A DNA stretch of 64,000 nucleotides from Lepiota brunneoincarnata (lineage: Eukaryota; Basidiomycota; Agaricomycetes; Agaricales; Agaricaceae), in contig JAEBUN010000001.1 in NCBI GenBank assembly GCA_023014365.1, positions 2,170,001 to 2,234,000 on the forward strand, in the 5' to 3' direction. A program made the position numbers and the translations under genes. The notes under the pieces are model-generated. The model was not told the origin of the DNA and ran no database searches. It saw nothing but the letters and a program-made list of their open reading frames with translations. This document shows positions 22,999 to 33,551 of the stretch, in pieces. Each line of letters begins with the position of its first letter. Position 1 is the stretch's first letter.

Positions 22999-24406
22999 AT
23001 GTCCGAAAATCCCTGCTACTTCCCGCCCCAGACCTGCTCGTACATCCTCTCCTTCCAGTTCTCTTCCTGGTATCCCCGCTTCGCCAAACACTCTATCAAG
23101 TCCACCATCATTCGCCCTGTCCCTGCCGGTTTTCAGGAATACCTTACTTCTGACGGCATCTTTGTACCAGAAGGCTCTGAAGACAAGTCAGTCCCTCGTA
23201 TTTCTATTTTCTACTTACGGTCCCCGTTGATTTCCCTCAGCTTGCTAGACATTCGATTCTCGGACACGGATAGTGACGCTGGCGAGACAAAGATCACATA
23301 CTCGGACGCCAACTCTGACTTTCGAGTGAAGCACTGGGCATTCCCCGACCTCGACAACCGGATAAGAAATTGTGTGGAAGAGTACGGGGGTATCTTTCCG
23401 AAGCTCAACTTTTCTTCGCCCAAGGTGTGTCTCCTGTTTCTTAGCCCTCTTTTGGGACTTACAACTTCCCCCTTCCTTCCCTCCTTCCCCTTTGCAAGGA
23501 TGCGTACTGGGTCCTTTTTAACGCTTCCCCCCTGCGGTGCACCTCCCCCTCAGACGTCTACATCCTCCTCAAATCATCCGACTTTGCCACACATGACACC
23601 GACCCCACCAATGTCTTCAGCGGATGCGATGAGCCCAAACCCGGCGAAGAACGCCCAAAGTACGAGCTCGAGCTCGTGCTACGCAAATGGTATCCCATCG
23701 AACGGAATCGCGAACTGAGGTGTTTCGTGCGGAATAAACGGCTGATTGGTGAGTTGGTTGACGGATACCATCGCCGGTCCTTCCGTTCTGTTGGGTTGGT
23801 TATCTCACCCGCGTCCTTCCCGGATGCTTTTCTGGTCTTATAGGGATCTCGCAGAGGGACTTGAATCATTACGAATTTTTGACTGAGGATGCGACGCAGA
23901 AAAAGATTGTTGGTTCGGTGACGGACTTTCTGGGAGACGGAGATCAAGGACGAGTGGGACGGGAATGATTGTACGTTTACATCACCCAACCTGTCTCTCA
24001 GAATTCGTTCACTGAGCGTCTACAGATATCTTCGACTTTCTATTAACTCGGAACTTGTTGGGAGGCCACATCATCGACCTCAATCCGTACTCACCACGTA
24101 CCGACCCTCTCCTGTTCACCTACGAAGAATTGCAGAGACTGTCAGAAGGTCCTACGTTGAAGCCCGAGTTCAGAATTATTACCTTCCGCCAGTCATCCTG
24201 CCGCGGCTTCGAATATCCCAATCTTCCAGCACAACATGGTCCCACTAGAGGCACTCGCCCTAGGTGCGGGCAGGACAGTTGATGAATTCACAGACATTTT
24301 AAGGGAACAGATCAAGGAGAGCATGTCGGAAGACAACAAAGATGACGAGAAGCACCTGGCGAATGGTAGGGAACCAAATGGAGCCAATGCCACAATTCTT
24401 ATTTAG
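22999..24406 (+). CDS. CDC123: CDC123, eIF2 assembly factor, with two frame breaks
   Basis: CDC123 is an ATP-grasp protein that helps assemble eIF2 alpha and gamma subunits and is essential in yeasts. Seen here are FSSWYPRFAKHSIKSTII, FQEYLTSDGIFVPEG, the block HWAFPDLDNRIRNCVEEYGG, FPKLNFSSPK, DAYWVLFNASPLRC, KYELELVLRKWYPIERNREL, IGISQRDLNHYEFL, YIFDFLLTRNLLGGHIIDLN and QHNMVPLEALALGAG. Introns are near 23425-23498, 23749-23842 and 23970-24026. The frame breaks at about 23923 (one extra T in a TTT run, before WETEIKDEWDG) and again between 24170 and 24200. Everything on both sides is conserved, so an indel in the consensus is more likely than a dead gene. The stop is the TAG at about 24404. 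Confidence 0.88.
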
Positions 24407-24525
24407 TTGTAGACAGGCTCCCGCAGGAGCGGTAATGATATGTATTATCTATTAATCTGTTGTGATCCTCTAAAACAAGTATATATAACGTAGGACAATG
24501 GTCAGGTTGTCCAGATTGCGATCAT

Positions 24526-26291
24526 CTATTTGCTGTCAAGTTCAATACCAGAATCACTGGCAGTCGAATCAGCGAAGACAGGTTTCATCTTGGCAACACC
24601 GCATGCGTTCTTGAAAAACACAACATCCCCTTCATCCTCAACAAACTACAAGGCCCGTAAGCCCAAAGACCCACAAGCACGATTACAAGGACATACCTTG
24701 CATTCCCCGAAGACGCGAACAACCTCAGCCCAGCCACCAGGAGCACCTTCAAGGTGTATGCCACGGCCAGCAAGGAACTTTTTCAAAGCACGACTCGCTT
24801 CCCAGCTGTAACAAGTCATTGATGAACAAATTGATGGTTTGTATCAGATATCGAATACATACGCATGGTAGTGGGGAATCTTGCTGGAGACATGGTGAAG
24901 CACGTGGGTCTCGGAGATACCATTGGTGGCATGTGCACCGATCCAACCCATAATCTTGCCACAGTCACCGAGCAGATTACGATCAAGGGTGGCAAGGGCT
25001 CCACGAGGGAAGGTGAACTCGGGAGCACGGTAGTGAGGGAGAAGAGGGTCCGTGTGTTGGAGGAAGGTGATTAGGACGAGCCAGTGATTAACCCTTCAAC
25101 TTGTGAGCCAGAAGAATGTCCATCCATGAAAGATGACATACCAGAGGTAGGGAGTGAGATAGAGTGTAAGGACTTCCCAGGCACCCCTGTAGTAAGACCA
25201 AGTCGCGAGAGCACTGATCCAGAAGAAAATCCCAATGTTGGACCAGACGACTTGCCAGTATTGATGGGGAGCGAACATCACAGCATGAGGATTGAAGTCT
25301 GTACGGAAGCGGGTTCAAGATATATGTATGGAGAAAAATTTTGCCAGTTCCTACGGTTAGTGCCCTTAGGATAACGCGACTGGCCAGAGGCGTTCCTCAG
25401 CAGGTAGGCAGGCCACCCTCCGAGCTATTATTATTAAAGATCATCAGCACACAAATTATCGCCCATAGAGTGATCAAGTACCAGGTATGTAGCTGAGCCG
25501 CAAATAGCACCAATGGGAGAATCACCAAGAGCTTCCCAGAGCTCCTTCATGACTTCCTCAGAGACACGCGCACCAAGAATATCTTCCTTAGCAGGATCGC
25601 AACGAGGAAGACCGAGTTCAGAGCGAGTGTGAGGAACAAAGACCTGGTCTTGTGTCATATGCCCAGTAGAGGCATGGTGCTTGGCATGAGTAATACGCCA
25701 GGCATGGTAGGGGACACCGAGACTAAACAAGTATATTATCACATGTCAGTTGTAACGCCCAAAAAAAATTTGCATGACGAACGCCGAATGAAGAGTCCAG
25801 CCAACAGCATTGTTAATAAACTTGGACTCTGAGAATGCCTGATGCCCGCATTCATGACCAATGACCCAGATACCCGTCGCAAAAAGACCAGCCCAGAAAC
25901 CGTACAATGACCAGAGGGCGAAGCGCGCGAACCTATAGAGGTACGGGTGCGGCAGCTCGATGATTGCGGGGTCAATGAACGTGTCAAGGTAGCTTGCGAC
26001 CTTGTAAATGCACCCAATCACGAAAAGATCCCAGAAGCTACAAGCAAAAAATTAGTAACAGCCGAAGTTTATGCGCTGGCAACGAAGAAACGTACATATA
26101 GACAGAGGATCTGAGGGCAGAGCGTTGAAAACAATGTGTACTGCATATTCTCGAGCATAAACGGTAGAAAAACAGGTATTTCAAGGCTGGACCTACGGAA
26201 TGGCCCCTAGGAGCTCCTTGATGGTGATGTCGGGGACAACAAAAGTGCCTTGCTGGACGGTCAAACCATCCGTTTTTTCCTTTGGAGCCAT
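24526..26291 (-). CDS. delta-12 fatty acid desaturase (oleate to linoleate)
   Basis: A membrane di-iron desaturase of the FAD2/Ole2-like type, acting in the ER on oleoyl lipids. All three histidine boxes are present: HECGHQAF (about 25855), HAKHH in WRITHAKHHASTGHMT (about 25690) and HVLHHVSSKIPHYHA (about 24880-24910). Hydrophobic segments flank them, for example WSLYGFWAGLFATGIWVIG. The start MAPKEKTDGLTVQQGTFVV at 26291 leads into IKELLGAIP. Introns at about 26040-26100, 25745-25735, 25430-25490, 25325-25370 and 25095-25145 splice in frame, so the gene is intact. The C-terminus FADSTASDSGIELDSK is charged and cytosolic. Delta-15 specificity cannot be excluded by eye; delta-12 is the most common fungal form with this length. 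Confidence 0.88.
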
Positions 26292-26486
26292 CGTGAAAAA
26301 AAGGAGGAAAAACTTGATGGCAGTCTAGGAGAGAAGGGAAAGGAGGGGAAGACGGCTGACCAAGAGACAGGAGGAAGAAAAGCCTGGCGAGAATTTGATG
26401 GGACACTCTTATTTTATGGGGAGTCGGCACGACCCCGGCTAATGCCGTACAACTGTATTTTGGGGATCGTCTACTTATATACAGCC

Positions 26487-28554
26487 TCATTGGAGAACCT
26501 TGAGTCTCTCAGCCAGCCCCTCCAGAAACGCAAAGCCGTCCTACGCGACAAATTAGTCACAATTGGCGGTGGAGAGCCCCTCGGTTTACCTTGCTTACGG
26601 TCCGCCCAGTACTCCGATTCGTTACCCGCGCAAAATCCGCCACCATTTTCCCTAGCTCCCCATTGTTTCGCGCTGCCCCAACCTCCCGCCTCAGACGGGC
26701 TACAACACCTAGCTTGACGCGTGATGGTTGCTTTTCTGCTTCTGGAACTGGCTCGTTGAACGACCGCGCCCTGCTTAGGGTTGAATTATTTTTGGAACCG
26801 AGGCTGCATATCAACTCACTTTGCTGGCTGGACAAATACAGAAGGGTTGTCCAACTGCTTATGGAGCATATCGAGGAACTGGAAGGCCGGTCGTGTAAGG
26901 GTTCGTCCACTGTTGGACTGCATAACCCGTACAAAGTCCGACACAAGCTTCGAGAGTTCCTCGTTGGATGTCGCTGACGGCGTCCTGCTAGCCAGTTGCT
27001 CAAGTTGCCGTGCCTTTTGTAGAGCAAATCGGGGAGGAAACACCTGATCCGGGGAGGGATCACTAGTGATCTCAGTGACTTCCTTCTCTTCCTTTACTTT
27101 CAAATCCGATTCCTTGACCTCTTCCCGTGCTTGTTGCGAGCTCGCGTCGTTCAGGTTTGTACGATTGGCGAATACTGGACGGCTTCCAAGGTCGAGTTTT
27201 GTTAGACCATTGAGGATGCCTACCATATCATCCGGTTTCATCGCAGGGGCCAGAATACGGCGGGGGGTATTAACCGTCTTATGCCCCATGTTCTACCCTT
27301 ACGAATCAGACATAAAGTAGGACCACTGTAGATAGGAAACTGACCACAGGCAACGGCGGAGGCCAAATAAAATCATCACTTGATGAATATCCTTCATCTA
27401 CCACCAGTACCCTAAACTTGTCGACCCACTCTTTGTAGTTGGGGCATTGATCAAACTTCAATCGTCTGCAATACCGCAAAAACTCCTCGAAAACTGTTGG
27501 GAGCCCTTTGCAGAGATCTTCTGGGAGAGCATTCCGCTTCTCCCTGATGAGCAGGTCATGAGCTTCGTCAGTCTTTGGCACACCGTTACGCGTCCATGAT
27601 AGACCACGAGGTGTCAGCACATGAATGAGCATGAGTGCTAAGGCTTCCAGATCGTCGCGACGGGATGGTACTGGGTCCGCTCTGAGTCTCGAACTTCCAT
27701 ATGGAAAAGACCCGACATACCTTTCCCCCGACAATGGACATTCACAGAGCTAGGATTATTAAAGTCAGAACGCACACATCTCGAACTAGCTTCGCGCACC
27801 TAAACCAGTAGTTCCCAATGAAGTCCCGCTTAGCATTACTATTTGGAATATGCCGGTTTGTGTATGGATCAATGTACCGCTTCGAGAAACCGAAATCGAT
27901 CATGTAAATGGTTTTGTCGCTAGGAGGTAATCCAAGGACGCAATTCCCTAACTGAATGTCCCGATGCAACACCCCACGGCCATGCATGAATTCGAGTCGC
28001 TGGATCTGTAACAAAGTATTACGAATATTGACACAGTAACTCGGTTCCCACCCCACGTACCACTTGCATTGCTATACAACAAACGCTCCCGAGGCTCATC
28101 ACGTCCTTCCCACTCTTTCTATAAATATTATCCAAACTCTGACCGAGTAGATCAATAGCCAGATAATCCCACTCTCCTTGTACTCCGGCAGCCCAGAGCC
28201 GAGGTATACCCTTTCCGCCTTGAATTAGGGGGTATAAGGCTCTTTCGTAGCGATTTGTGGGACAGGGATGGTGGACCCATTGTAGTTTAAGTGCGACCGC
28301 CTGATTATTATAGATATTCGTGGCACGAAAGATTGAACCTTGCCGACCAAGAGGTAAAACGTATGGACCACGAGATTTATCGAAGCATAGGCAATACCTG
28401 AGTAACCAGAACCTAGACTCTCGTTCAACCACCAATTATGAACCATCGGAGGAACCGGAGGCTTCTTCTGTATTTCCTCCTCGCTGGACGTTCGGTCATC
28501 GGAATTACAGGAGTCAGAGCTCACGTAGCTTGATTCTGATTCCGATATAGTCAT
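26487..28554 (-). CDS. divergent CK1-family protein kinase with duplicated C-terminal module
   Basis: After an acidic Ser-rich start (MTISESESSYVSSDS), the kinase domain shows LGSGYSGSIFRATN, VALKLQW and YLAIDLLGQSLD, then GVLHRDIQLGNCVLG, YMIDFGFSKRY and RRDDLEALALMLIHVL. This is the CK1 layout, with LGxSL and RRDDLE marks. The usual catalytic-loop lysine is Gln here (HRDIQ instead of HRDIK); HRD Asp, the loop Asn and DFG are kept. An intron at about 27293-27344, chosen to remove an in-frame TAG, joins the kinase to a tail starting MGHKTVNTPRRILAP. The tail ends in two similar modules: ELSKLVSDFVRVMQSNSGRT (27290-26820) and ELGKMVADFARVTNRSTGRT (26760-26487). No CK1 tail like this is known to me. 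Kinase activity is likely but unproven. Confidence 0.75.
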
Positions 28555-30818
28555 CCTAGAGTGATGAAGAGGAGTAGGAGTGATCTAGAGGTCCAGAAGG
28601 AATTACGCGAGCTGCTATTGGTGAGTCTATTGTCGATGAAGCTGATCTTTGTAGATGGTGGAAGAAGGCCAGTTCTCGATGAAGGACTAGTTTGGAGGGT
28701 TCATGTGCAAGGGTACAATGTTGGATGTCTCAAGCTCAGGCGCTCAAGGCTAGGCACAATGGTAATAAGGTGGTGGGACTGATCATATCGTGTTGAAAAC
28801 GCGTCAATCGGGCCTATCACGTGTTCCATTCATTTCGTATGCGTCAGGCTGTCTTGAAGAGTGGCGTACTGTAGAAAGCTGGCCAGAGCTGGCCCATATC
28901 CCCTCTTGAGATCCTGTAATCTCTCCGCTCGTTTATTATTTCCTATATACACTGCCACGAGAGGTGAATGCAGGCAAACACCCTGCATATCTCTGGATAC
29001 ATGTACCGGTGCCTAGAACAAAAAAAGAAAGTCACGATGAGTGATATGATAGAGGCTCCTGGTGCTTCGCGCATGCGGTTTTCTATACCTAATGTACGTA
29101 CTTCGAGATTCCCTTCCTTGTCAAGAACGAGTACAGCAAGGAACTGTCAAGCTCTCGCTTGCCCGCAGTCTACGGCTGAAATACCAACGTTATTCGAACA
29201 ACTTTTCTCTTCGGCCCAGCGAGTCGTGAATCGACCAGTTACAGTAAGTGGTCAATTTCCCTCCTTCTGATTACAATTCTCTCACTACGGTCGTAATATC
29301 GTCCGGATCTCGTTCTCTCTGCCTCGGTGGGCACCACGACTCTCAGGCCACGGGTTGTGAGTACATGCTGTGTCTCACAAGAGCTACCTACCTCGAGGTG
29401 GGCTTCAGGTCAACACATTGCCGGGTTGTGCGGCTATGAATGCTATGAAATTGAAATTTCAAAAGTGAGGAATTCCAAAAGCGAGGAGCCTCAGAAGTAG
29501 GTACTCGACGCAGTTGACTTGGTTGCGAGCCCGATGCTTTTGGACCAAAGGAACAAAGAATCCCCATCTCCAATCACGGAACGTGAACTTATCACTGATG
29601 AAAGGGTGCCCACTTGGGGGCATCCTTCACTAAGGACGAGGGTGCCTTGCGGGAGCACAAGTGAACAGAACCAACGTCTATTCGAGGGGGGACCAAGGAA
29701 CTCGACCCCTCCTAGCTACTATATAGATGAGGTAGCTGATTCTAATAGATGTCACATCAAAGAAGTGCGAATCCTGGTGTAAGCCAGGTCCGCGGGCTTA
29801 CGATTGGCACACTTCCACTCCACGATTGCTTCCACTTATCCACCCCGTTGCGGGACCCGCCAGGCGCAGTCTTTACAGTAATTTTTTGGTTGGTGCCGCC
29901 CACTTTATGCAGTTGATAATGCGTGCTAAGTATGTCCCAGGTATCGGGGTCCTGTTAAACCTACGTATGCAAACCTGAGGCTGTGATTAATAATGCAGAA
30001 CTTTTGGTGAGAGCTGGCCGATGCATTTTAATCCGCCTGATCCTAGTAAACGCAGTTGCAAACGCCCTCGGACTCCCGGGACAATCAGTCGCAGTTGGGT
30101 AGCCGCGGTGATGGACCTCACCCCTCTTATCTGTGAACTACTTTTGTGTCAGGGTGGCAGATATATGCATCTACTAGGACCCCCTACGTATAGAACGCGG
30201 CTGATACTCACTATGTATGGGACAACGGCAATCTTATAGAGAGTCTGTACATTGTGTTTCGAGAACCAAACTCAAGCGGGATAACTGTCGAGTGAACACT
30301 GAAACACCATCGCAATAAATATTTTCTATTGATTCTCAACGGAGATAGCGGAACGAACAGTCCGAGCCACCCCACCAAGCGTTCTGAACCTTGCAGGGCG
30401 TTTTGGAAGTGCCAGTCCAACGATACGACTCGTTGCAAAACCCAACAAACCTCGTATCGTACCGGGTGCAAGGTACTGTACTCATTTCATTTTTGTTCGG
30501 CTCAGCTACCCCCCTTACCGCGCGCAGCAAGTCTCCCGAGTGATAAGCACGGGGTTGTTACCGTGATGCCATCAAAGGAATGGAAGGGCTTTTAATTATC
30601 ATCCTTGAACCAGGGTTGAAATATGGACGGTGGGGTAGATATTATAAATGGAACACCAGACGTGTCATGGCTGCTGTCATCCAGTGCAGCCTCGAACGCC
30701 ATACCGAGACAGTCTAGATTCTGTCTAATGAGACCTCCAGGGAAAGATATAAACTCTGTTCCACCACGGTAATCACCCCAATCGCACTTTCTCTCTCCAG
30801 GTCGCTGCTTGCCACAAA
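28555..30818. other. gene-poor stretch, nothing firmly recognised
   Basis: About 2.2 kb without a recognisable gene. Short open frames near 28560-28780, 29040-29440 and 29520-29780 have no known motif. A possible two-exon remnant at 29037-29250 (MSDMIEAPGASRMRF...) is too weak to call. The last 200 bases should contain the pyruvate decarboxylase promoter. Confidence 0.45.
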
Positions 30819-33256
30819 ATGTCTTCCAAACAGACCGTAGATGCCCTTCAAGGCGAGGTTGATCGCTTGCGCTTGGAGCTTCACAATGTACGATCTGACC
30901 AAGGATTGGGGAAAGTAACTGTCGCAAACTATCTCCTCACCCGCCTCGCGCAACTTGGCATAACGGTGTGCATTGGGTCAAAGTAGCTTTCCACCGAAAC
31001 TGATTCCTTTTAAAAGAAAATATTTGGTGTTCCCGGTGACTATAATCTGGGTTTCCTAGTGGGTGCTTCGTTGATGTCCTGAATGTACCATTTACGCGAG
31101 GTTTCAGGATTTCATCGAAGACCACCCAACCATCGATTGGGTTGGAAATTGGTATGTTACTGAACACATTTGGATTATGGTAGTTGACCAACATGAACCA
31201 GTAACGAACTGAATGCGGCGTATGCTGCTGATGGCTATGCTCGAGTGAGACGCAATTCATTGGGTGTTGTTACCACAACGTATTATTTTTCCTTCATCCG
31301 CTGTTTATGTTGGATCGGCTAACCCATGCTGTATACAGATTCGGTGTTGGTGAATTATCAGCGATGAACGGAATTGCAGGGGGTGAGATCTACGCCCCTG
31401 AGCTTGACGTTCAGCCTAATGTGTCCCATCAGCCTTTTCCGAGATGGTTCCTGTGCTTCACCTTGTCGGTGCGCCTAGCACTACTCAGCAGAAGATGCGG
31501 CCACTTCTGCATCACACGCTTGGCGACGGAAGGTGGGCTTTAGGAATAAGTAATTCAATTTTGGCTTACCGGAACTAGATACGACGCATATACTATTGCA
31601 GCAAAGCAATTCACTGTGCATCAAACTACCTTGCTCAACAAGCACGAGGCTGCTCAACAAATTGATCATGCCCTCGTCGAGTGTATTACTAGGGTGCGCG
31701 GCGCTTTTCCTGTTTATGGCCTTCTTTTTGATCTTCAAATAGGCCCGTCCGGTGTACATGACACTCCCGACAGACATAATTCATCAAGAGATCTCCACTG
31801 AACGCCTTAAAACCCCGCTCGCACCCCAACCGGCCCCCAACCACCCTCAGACCGAGGAATTCGTCTTGGAATTGATTACAAATGCGTCCAGGAGGCAAAG
31901 GGGGATGTAGTTGTCCTCGTAGACGCCTGTGTCATCCGGTTTAACGTTCAGGAAGAGGTTTTTGACCTCTTAAAAAAAACGGGTTTCCCTGTTTATTCGG
32001 CACCAATGGGTAAAACCGCAATCGACGAAAAGTATGAACGCTATGGAGGAGTGAGCAGTTATGGGCCGCTTCTTACCCAAGTCCTCACTTTTCTCCCAGA
32101 TTTATATCGGCACCATCACCCAGCCAGATATCAAGGAACGAGTTGAATCTGCCAAGCTGATAATGTCAATTGGGTCCCTTCAGTCCGACTTTAACACTGG
32201 AAATTTCTCGTATAACATACCTATTCGACGCCACATCGAGGTATAGCTTTCGGTATCCATCAGAGAGCAACTGGCTGAACTATCTCTAGCTTCACTCCAA
32301 TCACACTAAAGTACAATACGCTCTCTTTGAAAACGCTGGGATGAAGCAACTTCTCCCCAAGCTGGCAGAGCGTCTCCAGCAATTCTACCCTATCGCTAGC
32401 AAGATTCCAGTCCAGCCCTTTGTCGGTACTATCCCTGCGGTACAAGCTGATGATCAGACTATCCGCCATGCATACTTTTGGCCGCGTATAGGTAAAATTT
32501 TCGTGCCCAAAGATGTCATCGTGACCGAAACTGGTATGGATTGTTAAATTTTTTCTGCGTGGAATGGCTCATGTCCGCCAGGCACCGCAAACTTTGGCAT
32601 TCTCGGTGTTCCGCTTCCAAATGATGTCCAACTCCTGAGCCAAGTTCTTTGGGGAAGTATTGGCTGGTCCGTCGGTAAGTACACGCCAACGGGGACAATG
32701 CAACTCATGCTTAGTTTCCTCACATCAGGAAGTACACTAGGTGCTGCTTTTGCGGCACAAGAAATGGGGAAGGGTCGAGTTATTCTGTTTGTTGGCGATG
32801 GAAGCTTGTATGTAGACAGCACACACCTCGGAGAGCATCTTCTGATATCTACCCTCAGACAGCTCTCTGTCCAAGAACTTTCTCCAATGATTCGCCATGG
32901 TCTGAAACCAATCATTTTCGTTATCAATAACAAGGGGTATTCCATCGAGAGGTATATTCATGGGAAGCGCAGGTTGGTGCCGTTCCCCTCGGTCTTCATT
33001 TTCATGTGCTGAGCGGCTGTGAACCAGACATTACAACGATATTGATAACTGGAAGTGGACAAGCCTCTTGGACACGTTTGGGGCTGACAGTGGCCAGCCT
33101 TTCAGTTCCTGCTCTGTGCGCACTCGTGGAGAGCTAGACGATCTTCTGGCCCAGCCAGCATTTATTAATGCCGATAAGATTCAGCTGGTGGAAGTTATCA
33201 TGCCAGCTCTGGACGCACCAGTGTGCCTTGAACGGCAGGTAGAAATGAGTGGCTAG
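30819..33256 (+). CDS. PDC1: pyruvate decarboxylase, one frame break
   Basis: A thiamine-diphosphate enzyme that converts pyruvate to acetaldehyde in fermentation, in the cytosol. Seen after splicing: [24 protein letters not shown] and [16 protein letters not shown], which holds the catalytic Glu. Then come [37 protein letters not shown] and [17 protein letters not shown]. The ThDP/Mg motif is GDGSLQLSVQEL...[10 protein letters not shown], and IERYIHG follows. An N-terminal extension ([20 protein letters not shown]) of about 30 residues precedes the usual start of the family and looks like a short coiled coil. About 14 introns are visible. The frame breaks near 31885 (one base missing before [12 protein letters not shown]), within otherwise perfect sequence. 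The stop TAG is at 33254-33256. Confidence 0.92.
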
Positions 33257-33551
33257 GACAGTTGTTGTATGTACCTTATCTGATAATGTACCGTAATATT
33301 TGTGTGCCAAACAGAGAGACACGTCGAACGAACGGCGACTCGGAACTTGGAAGAGGATGGCATTGCGGGCGGTGACTGGATGGCTTGGATGGGGAATGCA
33401 GCTTCGGCTAGCTTCAGTAGTGTCCGCGTCCCAATGTCACGTTGGGTATATCACCAGGCCGTTGTTGTGCCTCCCTCGCACAAACCCTCCTCTCTTTCCT
33501 ATCAGGCAATCATCAACTTCCCTCTTCCCTGCGTTCTCTGCCTCATCCAAC

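Noticed and set aside
26816..27289. Separate gene starting MGHKTVNTPRRILAP
   Set aside because: An intron with good borders joins it in frame to the CK1-like kinase, and no independent promoter or family is evident.
29037..29440. Possible small spliced gene starting MSDMIEAPGASRMRF with GT/AG borders at about 29095 and 29244
   Set aside because: No homology that I recognise, no convincing final exon, and chance splice borders are common at this length.
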